A DNA stretch of 64,000 bases from Alphaproteobacteria bacterium (GTDB lineage Bacteria > Pseudomonadota > Alphaproteobacteria > UBA8366 > GCA-2717185): NCBI GenBank assembly GCA_012103325.1, contig WLWY01000001.1, forward strand, positions 372,001 through 436,000, given 5' to 3'. The notes under the pieces were generated by a model. That model was not told where the DNA came from. It ran no database searches and saw nothing but the letters and a program-made list of their open reading frames with translations. This document shows, piece after piece, positions 53,501-64,000 of the stretch. Numbering within the stretch: position 1 is the first letter of the stretch; every line of letters starts with the position of its first letter. The position numbers were made by a program, and so were the translations under genes.

Positions 53501-54693
53501 CCGAACACCACATAGGCCGCGCCGGCATCTTCTCCGCTATCGTCGTCCCGCGGCACGCCGACGATCAGGTCGTCGAAGCCGTCCCCGTTCACGTCGCCCG
53601 CCGACGATACGCTCCAGCCCGCACGGCCGTCCGCCGCAGCGCCCCGGATGATAAAACCGGCACCGCGGTCCGTCACCGTCACGGTGATCGTCTGGCGATC
53701 GTGGCGGAGCCCATCGGAGACCTGGACCATCACCGAATAGACGTTGTCGCCGTCCGTGTCCCGCGGGTTCTCGAAGTCCGGCGTCTCGATAAAGGCCAGC
53801 GCCCCGGTGTTCTCGTCGATCGTGAAACGCAGCCGGTCCGCGCCGCCCTCGATCGAATAGGTCAAGGTGGTGCCCGCATCCGCGTCCGTCGCCGTCACCT
53901 CCATCACAAACGTCGCCGACTCCTCCCCGACGCTCACCGCATCCGCAGAGTTGATCACCGGCCTGTTGTCGTTCACGTCCGTCACCGTCACCGTGATCGT
54001 CTGCGGCACCGTGTGCGCCCCGTCGGAAACCTGGACTTGGACATCGTAGACGTTGTCGCCGTCAGAACTCCCCGGCATCTCGAAGTCCGGCGCCTCGATA
54101 AAGTCCAGCACCCCGGTATCCTCGTCGATCGTAAAACGTGATCCGTCCGCGCCCCCCACAATCGAGTAAACAAGCGTGGTGCCCGCGTCCGCGTCCGTCG
54201 CCCTTACCCGAATCACCCCCGTCGTGCCCTCCGCCACTTCCACCGCCGGATTCGAGATGATCTCCGGCGCATGGTCGTTGGGCGCATGGTCGTTGACGAC
54301 AGCCCCCGCCGGCACCGCGGCACTCGAGGACGGCGCCGCCGATGCGGCGGCAACAGGGGCGGGACCGCCGCCGTCCGGCGCGGCGCTCTGCGCCACGGCC
54401 GGCGCGGTGATAACGCTTCCTTCAAGGCCTGTGCCGGAGCCGCGGGACCCGGAGGCCGGCGGCAGATCCGAGGCAAAGGCCTTCACCGCCGAACGCGAAA
54501 GGCCGGACAGCACGATCTCGCCATTGTCGTACAGCAAAACCGCCGCGTCGTTCCGCAGCTCATGGCCAAGAACGCCGCCGACACTCAGAAGGCTCTCCCG
54601 TTCGCCCGCCGCAAAACCCACTTTGTCGCCGGGCGCCAGCGTCCCGGTCCGCTCCACACCATCCAAATCCGTTACACGATGCTTAATACTCAT
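50464..54693 (-). CDS. Giant protein B, N-terminal part (ends at frameshift)
   Basis: A 1409-residue reading frame starting MSIKHRVTDLDGVERT, homologous to the start of A. It contains the N-terminal T1SS-type domain (about 1-150), two cadherin-like repeats (150-345), a complete seven-blade FG-GAP propeller (345-845), an RTX-type module (GGAGDDRLAGGGGRDVIRAGAGDD), one cadherin-like repeat and three blades of the second propeller. It then leaves frame at RGDGTWPAGVYLRR and stops at 50464. As it stands it lacks the C-terminal secretion signal. GGAG lies seven bases before the ATG. See 44987-50500 for the rest. Confidence 0.8.
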   Translation of the reverse strand: MSIKHRVTDLDGVERTGTLAPGDKVGFAAGERESLLSVGGVLGHELRNDAAVLLYDNGEIVLSGLSRSAVKAFASDLPPASGSRGSGTGLEGSVITAPAVAQSAAPDGGGPAPVAAASAAPSSSAAVPAGAVVNDHAPNDHAPEIISNPAVEVAEGTTGVIRVRATDADAGTTLVYSIVGGADGSRFTIDEDTGVLDFIEAPDFEMPGSSDGDNVYDVQVQVSDGAHTVPQTITVTVTDVNDNRPVINSADAVSVGEESATFVMEVTATDADAGTTLTYSIEGGADRLRFTIDENTGALAFIETPDFENPRDTDGDNVYSVMVQVSDGLRHDRQTITVTVTDRGAGFIIRGAAADGRAGWSVSSAGDVNGDGFDDLIVGVPRDDDSGEDAGAAYVVFGTAGGFGRAVDGRQVLGLSDLSAEEGFVIRGDVAYDLAGWSVSSAGDVNGDGFDDLMVGAPRSNDGGSDGGEAYVVFGKASGFGTIDLTTLSAEGGFVIRGGGSGDRAGLSVSSAGDVNGDGFDDLIVGAPDAGDGGAAYVVFGTAGGFGRAVDGRQVFDLDDLSVARGFVIRGEALDDHAGWSVSSAGDVNGDGYDDLMVASHHEGGRAYAYVVFGGASGFGSAEDPGDPAGRRVVDLSRRFDGFAIRDDPEADRVGLSVSSAGDVNGDGFDDLIVGAARDDGGEAYVVFGKASGIGVSVAGRRIVDLTKLSADEGFVIQGAAAGDQTGWSVSSAGDVNGDGFDDLIVGAPRGSGTGMAYVVFGGASGFGIAEDPGNPGGRRVFDLSVLSPDEGFVIRGAAAGDRAGFSVSSAGDVNGDGFDDLMVGAPYGGGTAGGGHVVFGGAFGAGTAPVTTAGTENDEILRGGAGDDRLAGGGGRDVIRAGAGDDVLGVSDAGFARIDGGAGRDTLRLDGSGMVLDFTSIPPSIVESIERIDLTGSGDNTLRLTLLDLLDLSDDTAGGVTTLTVLGDSGDIVRMTEDGWAVNGTTEIDGESFTRYENGNARLLVASDITAYVNNEHAPEFTAPVWHSVPEGVSLASPSVRLTAADADGDTPLTYSIVGGSDQGAFFEMSPRFSGLLVFRSPPDFESPGDNNEDNVYEVEVAVSDGNHTTTQTFMVRVTNVDEAGDPARAIDLTHLSPREGFVVRGDAAGDYAGWSVSSAGDVNGDGFEDMIVGAPRGNDAGTDAGEAYVIFGRGGAFGTTWSDGRQVFNLEHMSPREGFVIRGDDASDFLGWSVSSAGDVNGDGVDDLIVGAPFDNDGGTDAGEAYVIFGGTRAFGTLHEGRMMFNLRHMSPAEGFRILGHNSDDDAGAWDHAGWSVSSAGDVNGDGFDDLIVGAPYAPDGDDGIVWDDAAAGDEAYVIFGRGGAFGTLDTNTGRQLFNLRHMSPAEGFVVRGDGTWPAGVYLRRAT

Positions 54694-54748
54694 CCTTCGA
54701 CTCCATTAAGCCGCCTGACCGGCTTCCCTCCATCCGGCCGCCCCAGGC

Positions 54749-54772
54749 ATCGCGCTATCCCGGGAGCGCGAT
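54749..54772 (-). terminator. Hairpin between genes C and B
   Basis: ATCGCGCT (54749-54756) and AGCGCGAT (54765-54772) form an 8-bp stem with an 8-base loop in the 95-base gap. No T-run follows, so it may attenuate or protect the transcript rather than end it. Confidence 0.45.
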
Positions 54773-54787
54773 CCATCGCCACCACCA

Positions 54788-57700
54788 TCACGCCGCCTGA
54801 GCCCCATCAACCGCCACATCGGTGTCGACCAGCAGGCGGGCATGGCCGTTGTCGAATTGGGCAAAGGATTGGCCGTCGATCTCTACCTCGCCCGCGGCCC
54901 GGGTCCAGCCGTCGTCGGCCACCGTCACTTTGTCGCCGGCATCGCCGAGCACCGTCAGTGTGGTGATGCCGCCAGCGGTGTCGTCGGACAGGTCCAGCAC
55001 ATCGCGGATGTCCAGGTTGAGGCTGTTGTCGCCCGTCCCCGTCAGGTCGATGCGCTCGATGCTGTCCACCTTCGCTGGCAGGATGGCGGCGAAATCCAGT
55101 GTGATATTCGACCCGTCGAGCCGCAGTGTGTCCTCGCCCGTGCCGCCGTCGATCCGCGCGAAGGCCGTATCGGAGATGCCTAGAGTGTCGTCGCCGGCGC
55201 CCGCGCGGAAGATGTCCCGCCCGCCATGGCCGACAAGCGTATCGTCGCCCGCGCCGCCGAGCAGCACCTCTGTCTCTGCATTACCTGCCGTGCCCAAAAC
55301 CGTCATCGGCGCCGCGACGGCACTGTAACCGTCCGCCGTGCCCGGCGTCGTGCGAGAAGACGCCGACGCCCCGTCGGTTACCCTCACCGTAATCGTCTGC
55401 GGCGTCGAGAACTCCCCGTCGGAAACCTGGACATCCAGCACATAGTCGTTGTCCCTGTCCTGGTCCCTCGGGTCGTCGTAGTCCGGCTCGTGCTCGAATT
55501 CCAGAACCCCGGTTACCGAACTGATTAGGAAAAGCCCGCTGTCGTCGTCCGCGTTCTCGATGATCGAGTAGCGCAAGGTGGTGTCCGCATCCGCATCCGC
55601 GTCCGTCGCCGTCAGCGTCGTCACGAACGTCGTGTTTTCCACGACGCTCAGCAACGCTGGCGTGGTGAATACGGGCGCGTGCTCGTTGACGTTGGTCACC
55701 GTCACCGTGATCGTCTGCGGCACCGTGTGCGCCCCGTCGGAGACCTGGACCTCGACCTCGTAGACGTTGTCGCCGTCAGAACTCCCCGGCATCTCGAAGT
55801 CCGGCGCCGCCCGGAAGCGCAGCGCATTGCTGTTCTCGTCGAACTCAAAAAGCGACCCGTCCGCGCCCCCCACAATCGAGTAAACAAGCGTGGTGCCCGC
55901 GTCCGCGTCCGTCGCCCTTACCCGCATCACGAACGTCGCGTTCTCCGCGATGCTCAGCGATGCTGGCGTGTCGAATGAGGGCACGTTGTCGTTGACGTCC
56001 GTCACCCTCACATGGATCGTCTGACGCACCGTGTTGGTCCCATCGGTGATTTGGACTTCGACCTCGTAGACGTTGTCGCCGTCTTGGTCCCCCGGTGCCT
56101 CGTAGTCCGGGGCAGGATCAAAGGTCAGGTACCCTTCGGTTCGATCGATCGTGAAGAACCCCCCGTCCGCCACGCCCCGCACAATTTCGTACTCTTCGTT
56201 CACCATCCCCTGCGGCGGCGTCACCGTCGTTATTATCTCCGTCGTGCTCTCCGGAACGGCGATCACCGGGATCACGGTGATGGTGCTGGTCGCTACGTTG
56301 CTGTCGCTGCCGCCGTCGTTCACCGTCACCTCGATGGTGCGGTCCCCGGTGGCGGCATTGTTCGAGCCGTTGACGAAGAGGATCGCCCGCAGGGCCGCCT
56401 GGTAGGCGGCCAGCGAAGCCGGGTCGCTTAGCGTCACGGTGATCGTTCTGTTGCCATCGGTGTCCGTGGCCTCCGCCGTGCTCACGGCAATGCTCTCGCC
56501 GCCGCCCAGCGCCGCCGCGATCCTGCCCGTATCCAGGCTATCGCCGTCCTCGGCATTGGTCAGCACGATCGTCGCGCTCTCGATCCGCGTGTTGTCGGCA
56601 TCGGCGATGGTGGCGGCGGTGATCGCGATCCCGCTGCCTCCCGCAAAGAAGTCAGCCGCATAGCCCGTGCCGTCAGCGGCGCCGTCGAGATCCAACACCG
56701 GCGCGTCGTTCACCAAATCGACGGTGACGATGCTGGTCGCAACGTCGCTGCCGCCGTCGCCGTCGTTCACCGTCACCTCGATGGTGCGGTCCCCGGTGAC
56801 GGCATTGTTCGAGTCGTTGACGAAGCGGATCGCCGCCAGAGCCGTCTGGTAGGCGGCCAGCGACGCGCTGCCGCTCAGCGTCACGGTGATCGTTCTGATA
56901 CCCTCCGTCGTGGCGGACGTCGTCGTGGCGGTGATGCTTTCACCACCTCCCAGTTCCTCTAACGCCGCCGCGATCCCGCCCGTATCCAGGCTATCGCCGT
57001 CCTGGGCATCGGTGAGCGTAATCGTCGCGCTCGCCAACTCCGTGTCGTCGGCATCGGCGACGGTGGCGGTGGCGGCGGCGATCGCGACCCCGCTGCCTCC
57101 CACAGTGAACGTCGCCTCATAGCCCGTGCCGTCAGCGGCGCCGCCCAGATCCAGTACCGGCGCTTGGTTGATGGTGACGATGCTGGTCGCTCCGTCGCTG
57201 TCGCTGCGGCCGTCGTTCACCGTCATCTGGATGGTGCGATCCCTGACATCCGGGCTCTCCGAGCCGTTGTCGAAGCGGATCACCCGCAGGGCCGCCTGGT
57301 AGGTGGCCAGCGACGCGCTGCCGCTCAGCGTCACGGTGATCGTTCTGATGCCATCGGTGTCCGTGACGTCCGCCGTGCTCACGGCAATGCTCTCGCCGCC
57401 GCCCAGCGCCGCAATCCCGGCCGTATCCAGGCTATCGCCGTCCTGGGCATTGGTCAGCACGATCGTCGCGCTCTCGATCCGCGTGTTGTCGGCATCGGTG
57501 ATGGTGGCGGTGGCGATCGCGACGCCGCCACCGCCCACAGTGAACGTCGCCTCATGGCCCGTGCCGTCAGCGGCGCCGTTGAGATCCAACACCGGAGCGT
57601 CGTTCACCAAATCGACGGTGACAATGCTGGTCGCTACGTCGCTACCGTCGTCGCCGTCGTTCACCGTCACCTGGATGGTGCGAGGCGTATCGGCGGGGTT

Positions 57701-60700
57701 CTCCGAGCCGTTGACGAATCGGACCGCCGCCAGAGCCGCCTGGTAGGCGGCCAGCGACGCGCTACCGCTCAGCGTCACGGTGATCGTTCTGATGACCTCC
57801 GTCGTGGCGTCCGCCGTATTCACGGCGATGCTCTCGCCCAGCGCCTCTAACGCCGCCGCAACCCCGGACGTATCCAGGCTATCGCCGTCCTGGGCATTGG
57901 TCAGCACGATCGTCGCGCTCGCCAACTCCGTGTTGTCGGCATCGGTGATGGTGGTGACGCCAGCGGCGATCGCGGCACCGTCACCGCCCACGGTGAACGT
58001 CGTCTCATAGCCCGTGCCGTCAGAGGCGCCGTTGAGATCCAACACCGGCGCCTCGTTCACCGTCACATCGATGCCGACCAGCAGGCGGGCATGACCGTTG
58101 TTGTATTGGGCAAACTCCACGCCGTCGAGCGTCACCGTGCCCGCGACCCTGGTCCAGCCGCCGTCGGCCATCGTCACCCTGTCGCCGGCATAGCCGAGCA
58201 CCGTCAGCGTGGTGATGCTGCCGACGGCATCGTCGGACAGGCTCAGCACGTCGAGCGACGTCAGCACCAGTGCGTTCCCATGGGCCCATCCGTTAAGGTC
58301 GATGCGTTCGATGCTCTCCACCACCGACGGACGGATGCCGGTGAAGTCCAGCGTGACGCTGGGCCCAGAGTCCAGGCGCAGCGTGTCCTCGCCGGCGCCG
58401 CCGTGAATGCGGACGAAGTCCATGTCCCAGAGGCTCACCAGATCGTCGCCGGCCCCCGCGCGGAAGACGTCCGCACCGCCGCGGCCGGTCAGCGTATCGT
58501 CGCCCCGTCCGCCGTGCAGCACTTCCCTGGCGCTGTTGCCGACCATCCCCATCAGGGTCACCGGATCCGTCCCGGCGCCGAATGTGCCGCCGAACACCAC
58601 ATAGGCCTCACCGGCATCCCGGCCGCCATCGTCGCCGTAGGGCTCGCCGACGATCAGGTCGTCGAAGCCGTCGCCGTTCACGTCGCCCGCGGCCGACACG
58701 CTCCGCCCCGCCCGGTCACCGCCGGCATCGCCCCGGATCACGAAACCCCGGGATGTATTGTCCCACGTCGACCACAGCCCGGTCAGGTCGAACACCTGCC
58801 GGCCGCCGGCCTCCTCCCCGAAGCTCCCCGCCGTGCCGAACACCACATAGGCCGCGCCGGCGCTGGCGTTGCTGAGCGGCGCGCCGACGATCAGGTCGTC
58901 GAAGCCGTCGCCGTTCACGTCGCCCGCCGATGACACGCTCCGCCCGGCCCTGTCGCCCAACCTGTCGCCCCAGATCACGAAGCCCTCGTCCGGAGACAGC
59001 GTGCCCAGATCAATGGTCCCGAAGCCCGACGCCTTGCCGAACACCACATAGGCCTCACCGGCATCCTTGCCGGCGTCGTCGCCCTCCGGCGCGCCGACGA
59101 TCAGGTCGTCGAAGCCGTCGCCGTTCACGTCGCCCGCCGATGACACGCTGAAGCCGGCTTTATCGCCTCTCGCGTCGCCCCGGATGACGAAGCCCTCGCC
59201 CTCCGGCAGCGTCTTCAGGTCGAGCACCCGCCGGCCCGCCAGATTCTCGGAATCCTCGGGCGACCCGAAGCCCCCCGCCCTGCCGAATACCACATAGGCC
59301 GCGCCGGCATTGGCGGCGCCATCGTTGCCCCCTGGCGCGCCGACGATCAGGTCGTCGTAGCCGTCGCCGTTCACGTCGCCCGCAGACGACACGCTCCAGC
59401 CGGCCCAGTCGTGCGCCGCGGCGCCCCGGATAATAAACCCGTCGTCCGCCGGCAGGTTGTCCAGGTCGATAGCGCCCAAGCCGAACGCCTTGCCGAACAC
59501 CACATAGGCCGCGCCGGCATTGGCGCCGCCATCGTTGCCCCCTGGCGCGCCGACGATCAGGTCGTCGTAGCCGTCGCCGTTCACGTCGCCCGCAGACGAC
59601 ACGCTGAAGCCGGCATTATCGCCTGCCGCGTCGCCCCGGATGATGAAGCCCTGTTCCGCGGACAGACCGCCCAGGTCGATGGTGGCACCCAAGTCCCCCG
59701 CCGTCCCGAACACCACATAGGCCGCGCCGGCATCGCCCCACGGCGCGCCGACGATCAGGTCGGCGAAGCCGTCGCCGTTCACGTCGCCCGCGGACGACAC
59801 GCTGAAGCCGGCCTCGTCGCCCTCCGCGTCGCCCCGGATGATGAAGCCCTGTTCCGCGGACAGACCGTCCAGGCCGACCCCTATCATGTCCGCCTCCACC
59901 AGCAGACGGCCGCCGCCCTTGCGGTACTCGGCGAACTCCACCCCGCCGGCCGTCGTCAGGCCGGTATAGGCCCAGCCGGTGTCGCCCGTCCTCACCGTGT
60001 CGCCGAGATCGCCGAGCACGGTCAGGGTGGTCACGCCCCCGGCGGTGTCGTCGGACAGGTCCAGCAGGTCGAGCAGGGTGAGCCGCAGCGTGTTGTCGCC
60101 CGACCCCCTCATGTCGATGCGCTCGATGCTCTGCACGATCGACGGAAGAATCCCGGTGAAGTCCAGCGTCATGCCCGAGCCGTCGAGGCGCAGCGTGTCC
60201 ATGCCGTGGCCGCCGTCGATGCGCGCGAAGCCGGCATCCGAAACCCCCAGCACGTCGTCGCCGGCCCCGGACCGGAAAACGTCCGCACCGCCGAGGCCCG
60301 TCAGCACGTCGTCGCCGGCCCTGCCACGCAGCACTTCCCTGGCGCTGTTGCCCGCCGTCCCCGTCAGGATCATCGGCGCCGTGCCGCTCGCCGTGCCGAA
60401 GATCACATAGGCCTCGCCGGCATTCCGGCCGCCGTAGTCGCCCCTCGGCGCGCCGACCATCAGGTCGTCGAAGCCGTCGCCGTTCACGTCGCCCGCCGAC
60501 GACACGCTCCAGCCGGCACGGGTCTTGTCCCCCCAGTTATGCCGTTGGCCCTGGAGGATAAAGCCCTCGTTCACCGACAGGTTCTCCAGGTCGATCACCC
60601 GCCGCCACACCGGCGCCGCGTCGGTGCCGCTGTTGACCAGGGTTCCGAAGCCCGACGCCTTGCCGAACACCACATAGGCATTGCCGGTCTCTAAACCACC

Positions 60701-60915
60701 TTTTCTGGAGTGCGGCGCGCCGACGATCAGGTCGTCGAAGCCGTCGCCGTTCACGTCGCCCGCCGATGACACGCTCCGCCCGGCCCTGTCGCCCAACCTG
60801 TCGCCCCAGATCACGAAGCCCTCGTCCGGAGACAGCGTGCCCAGATCAATGGTCCCGAAGCCCGACGCCTTGCCGAATACGACATAAGCCTCCCCGGCAT
60901 CCTTGCCGGCGTCGG
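54788..60915 (-). pseudogene. Giant protein C, 5'-truncated at an inverted junction
   Basis: An open minus-strand frame for about 2040 residues of the same family, without an N-terminal domain or start. Authentic coding begins inside a blade near 60915. The frame continues beyond to 61681 only as antisense of gene D. Order: two and a half blades, RTX module (59880-60410), six blades, RTX module (58070-58590), four repeats of about 120 residues beginning DLNGAADGTG (56260-58060), three cadherin-like repeats, and a C-terminal RTX module ending in DNGHARLLVDTDVAVDG. It lies 95 bases upstream of B in the same direction. If no promoter or start exists it is silent. Confidence 0.75.
58075..59404 (-). 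repeat. Segment of gene C duplicated from or to gene A
   Basis: 1330 bases matching 32817-34374 of gene A but lacking one 228-base FG-GAP unit. The crossover lies in the shared stretch encoding SVSSAGDVNGDGFDDLIVGAP. The block here has six blades, against seven in A. Confidence 0.85.
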
Positions 60916-60980
60916 CGCCCCCCGGGGCGACGACGGGGGCCGGGATGCCGGGGAGGCTTATGTCGTATTCGGCAAGGCGT
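60865..60980. repeat. 38-bp perfect inverted repeat at the C/D head-to-head junction
   Basis: 60865-60902 and 60943-60980 are exact reverse complements, separated by a 40-base spacer. Similarity continues outwards with two mismatches for about 14 more bases. Both arms encode DAGEAYVVFGKA, one on each strand, with the same uncommon codon choices. Authentic minus-strand blade sequence stops at about 60915 and plus-strand blade sequence begins at about 60911. Confidence 0.85.
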
Positions 60981-63900
60981 TGGGCTTCGGGTCCCCCGAG
61001 GATTCCGGGGACGCCGACAGCCGGCAGGTGATCGACCTGGCCACCCTGCCGGCGGCCGACGGCTTCATCATCCAGGGCGACTTGGGGGGCGACGAAGGCG
61101 GTGATTCTCGAGGCGACCAGGCCGGCTGGAGCGTCTCGTCGGCGGGCGACGTGAACGGCGACGGCTTCGACGACCTGATCGTCGGCGCCAAATTCGGCGA
61201 CGACGGCGGCCGGGATGCCGGGGAGGCCTATGTCGTGTTCGGCAAGGCGTTGGGCTTCGGGACCGAGGTCACCATCGACGATGTGCCCCGGCAAGTGCTC
61301 GACCTGAGCAACCTGTTGGAGAGCGAGGGCTTCATCATCCAGGGCGACGCGGCGGGCGACCAGGCCGGGTTCAGCGTGTCTTCGGCGGGCGACGTGAACG
61401 GCGACGGCTACGACGACCTGATCGTCGGCGCGCCCTACGGCGACGACGACGGCGGCAGCGCCGGGGAAGCCTATGTTGTTTTCGGCGGAGCGTTCGGGGC
61501 GGATGGGGCGCCGGTGACGACGACGGGCACGGCCGGCAACACGGCCCGCGAGGTGCTGCGCGGCGGGCGGGGCGACGACGTGCTGACCGGGAACGGCGGG
61601 CTGGACGTCTTCCGCTCGGGCGCCGGCGACGACACGCTGGGCATCTCCGACACGGCCTTCGCGCGCATCGACGGCGGTCACGGCATGGACACGCTGCGGC
61701 TCGACGGGTCGGGTATCGCGCTGGACTTCACCGCCATCCTGCCATCGAAGGTCGACAGCATCGAGCGCATCGACCTGACGGGGACGGGCGACAACACGCT
61801 ACGGCTCACTCTGCTGGATCTTCTTGACCTCTCCGACGACACCGCGGGCGGCATCACCACGCTGACGGTGCTCGGCGATGCCGGCGACCGCGTGACGGTG
61901 ACCGATGCCGGCTGGACCCGGGCCGCGGACACGGTGGAGATCGACGGCCAATCCTTCGCCCGGTTCGACAACGGCAATGCCCGCCTGCTGGTCGACACCG
62001 ATGTCACGGTGGCGATTGTGTTTGACCTGACCACCCTGTCGGCGGCCGACGGCTTCGTCATCCAGGGCGACGCGGGGGGCGACCAGGCCGGCTGGAGCGT
62101 GTCCTCGGCGGGCGACGTGAACGGCGACGGCTTCGACGACCTGATCGTCGGCGCGCCCCGGGGCGACGATGGCGACGGGGATGCCGGCGAGGCCTATGTC
62201 GTGTTCGGCACGGCCTCGGGCTTCGGAACCGTGGTCACCACCGGCACCGGAGACACCGCGGTGTCCCGGCGGGTGCTCGACCTGACCGCCCTGCCGGCGG
62301 ACGACGGCTTCATCATCCAGGGCGATGCTGGGGGCGACCAGGCCGGGTTCAGCGTCTCGTCGGCGGGGGACGTGAACGGCGACGGCTACGACGACCTGAT
62401 CGTCGGCGCGCCCTACGGCGGCGGCATCGATGCCGGCGAGGCCTATGTGGTGTTCGGCAGGGCCTCGGGCTTCGGGACCATCGATTTGACCACCCTGTCG
62501 GCGGCCGACGGCTTCGTGATCCAGGGCGACGCGGGTGGCGACAGGGCCGGCCGGAGCGTGTCTTCGGCTGGTGACGTGAACGGCGACGGCTTCGACGACC
62601 TGATCGTCGGCGCGCCCTATGGCAGCGACGGCGGCCCGGATGCCGGGGAGGCCTATGTGGTGTTCGGCAAGGCCTCGGGCTTCGGGACCATCGATTTGAC
62701 CACCCTGTCGGCGGCCGACGGCTTCATCATCCAGGGCGACGCGGCGGGCGGCTGGGCCGGGTTCAGCGTGTCTTCGGTGGGCGACGTGAACGGCGACGGC
62801 TACGACGACCTGATCGTCGGCGCGCCCTATGGCGACGACGGCGGCGAGGCCTATGTAGTGTTCGGCAAGGCCTCGGGCTTCGGGACCATCGACCTGACCA
62901 CCCTGTCGCAGACCGACGGCTTCATCATCCAGGGCGACGTGGGGGGCGACGAGGCCGGGTTCAGCGTGTCATCGGCGGGCGACGTGAACGGCGACGGCTT
63001 CGACGACCTGATCGTCGGCGCGCCCTACGGCGACGACGGCGGCGACAATGCCGGGGAGGCCTATGTGGTGTTCGGCAAGGCTTCGGACTTCGGGACCATC
63101 GACCTGACCACCCTGTCGGCGGACCAGGGCTTCATCATCCAGGGCGACGCGGCGGGCCGCTGGGCTGGGTTCAGCGTGTCTTCGGCGGGCGACGTGAACG
63201 GCGACGGCTTCGACGACCTGATCGTCGGCGCGCCCTTCGGCTACGACGGCGGCGCCTTTGCCGGGGAGGCCTATGTCGTGTTCGGCAAGGCTTCGGGCTT
63301 CGGGACCATCGATTTGAGCCACCTGCCGGCCGACGACGGCTTCATCATCCAGGGCGACGCGGGGAGCGACCAGGCCGGGCGGAGCGTGTCGTCCGCGGGG
63401 GACGTGAACCACGACGGCTACGACGACCTGATCGTCGGCGCGCCCTTCGGCGACGACGGCGACGCCAGCGCCGGCGAGGCCTATGTGGTGTTCGGCGGAG
63501 CGTTTGGGACGGACGGGGCGCCGGTGACAACGACAGGCACGGCCAATAACACAACCAGGGAAGTGCTGCGCGGCGGGCGGGGCGACGACGTGCTGACCGG
63601 CGGCGGCGGGCTGGACATCTTCCGCTCGGGCGCCGGCGACGACGTGCTGGGCATCTCCGATACGGCCTTCGCGCGCATCGACGGCGGTACGGGCGAAGAC
63701 ACGCTGCGCCTGGACGGGTCCGGCATTACGCTGGACTTCACCGCCATCCTGCCAGCGAAGGTCGACAGCATCGAGCGCATCGACCTGACGGGGACGGGCG
63801 ACAACAGCCTCACCCTCGACATCCGCGACCTGCTGGACCTGTCCGACGACACCGCCGGCGGCGTGACCACCCTGACGGTGCTCGGCGATGCCGGCGACAG

Positions 63901-64000
63901 GGTGACGACGGCGGATGCCGGCTGGACCCGGGCCGCGGAGACGGTGGAGATCGATGGCCAGTCCTTCGTCCAATTCGACAACGGCAACGCCCGCCTGCTG
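60911..64000 (+). CDS. Giant protein D, plus-strand FG-GAP/RTX gene, partial at both ends
   Basis: An uninterrupted + strand frame of 1030 codons from VGAPRGDDGGRDAGEAYVVFG at the junction to the right edge. It has no N-terminal domain or start codon in view. Order: one partial and two complete blades, an RTX-type module (61490-62010, GGRGDDVLTGNGGLDVFRSG), a complete seven-blade propeller (62020-63500), and a second RTX module running off the window. It belongs to the same family as A-C but is on the opposite strand. The antisense frames over this region are shadows. Confidence 0.8.

Noticed and set aside
51610..54141. 843-codon plus-strand open frame, with similar long frames at 32341-33675, 34426-35775, 45053-47761 and 49541-50620
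   Set aside because: They are antisense shadows of GC-rich repetitive FG-GAP coding. They show the same AVAVHVARRR pattern in every blade and have no ribosome sites.
60920..61681. Minus-strand extension of gene C to an ATG at 61681
   Set aside because: The 250 residues it adds are the antisense reading of gene D blades (Arg/His/Val-rich repeats such as AVAVHVARRR), so the frame is open by chance and the start is not real.
31765..63500. Regularly spaced repeats of about 213-228 bases as a CRISPR-like array
   Set aside because: The repeats are coding, in frame, far too long, and diverge like protein blades. There are no short spacers and no cas genes.

Overview
The window is high-GC DNA with typical alphaproteobacterial codon use. 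It looks like part of a conjugative plasmid, or of an integrated conjugative element, joined to a large secreted-adhesin locus. Rhodospirillales or a relative is my best guess, but no rRNA or housekeeping gene is present to fix the host. No tRNA, rRNA or CRISPR array was seen.

Left end (1-5560). The end of an unidentified + strand gene is followed by a minus-strand defence/stability block: a DnaQ-like exonuclease and two complete AbiE-type (type IV) toxin-antitoxin pairs, each with its own inverted-repeat operator. At 5159-5276 two perfect DnaA boxes lie next to three 18-bp iterons with exact 22-bp spacing. This is the signature of an iteron plasmid origin, although no rep gene lies in the window.

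Transfer region (5561-30251). A nearly uninterrupted + strand operon encodes an F-type type IV secretion system in the order traA-L-E-K-B, dsbC, traV-C, trbI, traF-type signal peptidase, traW-U, trbC, traN (split in two), traF, a thioredoxin-fold protein, traH, traG, traD and a MobF relaxase/helicase traI. Most junctions are ATGA overlaps. Behind it come a ribbon-helix-helix-like protein, a ParA ATPase and a small partner. The only gene on the other strand is a duplicated-domain membrane protein between traG and traD, the position occupied by entry-exclusion genes in F.

RTX/FG-GAP locus (30474-64000). Minus-strand genes encode giant secreted proteins (A, 31207-36918; B, 44987-54693, frameshifted; C, 54788-about 60915, missing its 5' end). 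They are accompanied by two nearly identical HlyC-type acyltransferases, a TIGR03032-family protein, a HlyD adaptor and a type I secretion ABC transporter. A hipBA module and a transposase remnant sit between the two halves. A fourth giant gene (D, 60911 to beyond 64000) runs on the + strand, head to head with C.

Counting the FG-GAP units shows that they come in blocks, most of exactly seven, each block followed by an RTX-type calcium-binding module. Seven FG-GAP blades make one integrin-alpha-like beta-propeller, so these proteins read as strings of propellers and RTX spacers. Deviations from seven, a segmental duplication that differs by one blade, a frameshift in one blade and an inverted head-to-head junction inside a blade all point to active recombination in this locus, or in the last case possibly to misassembly.
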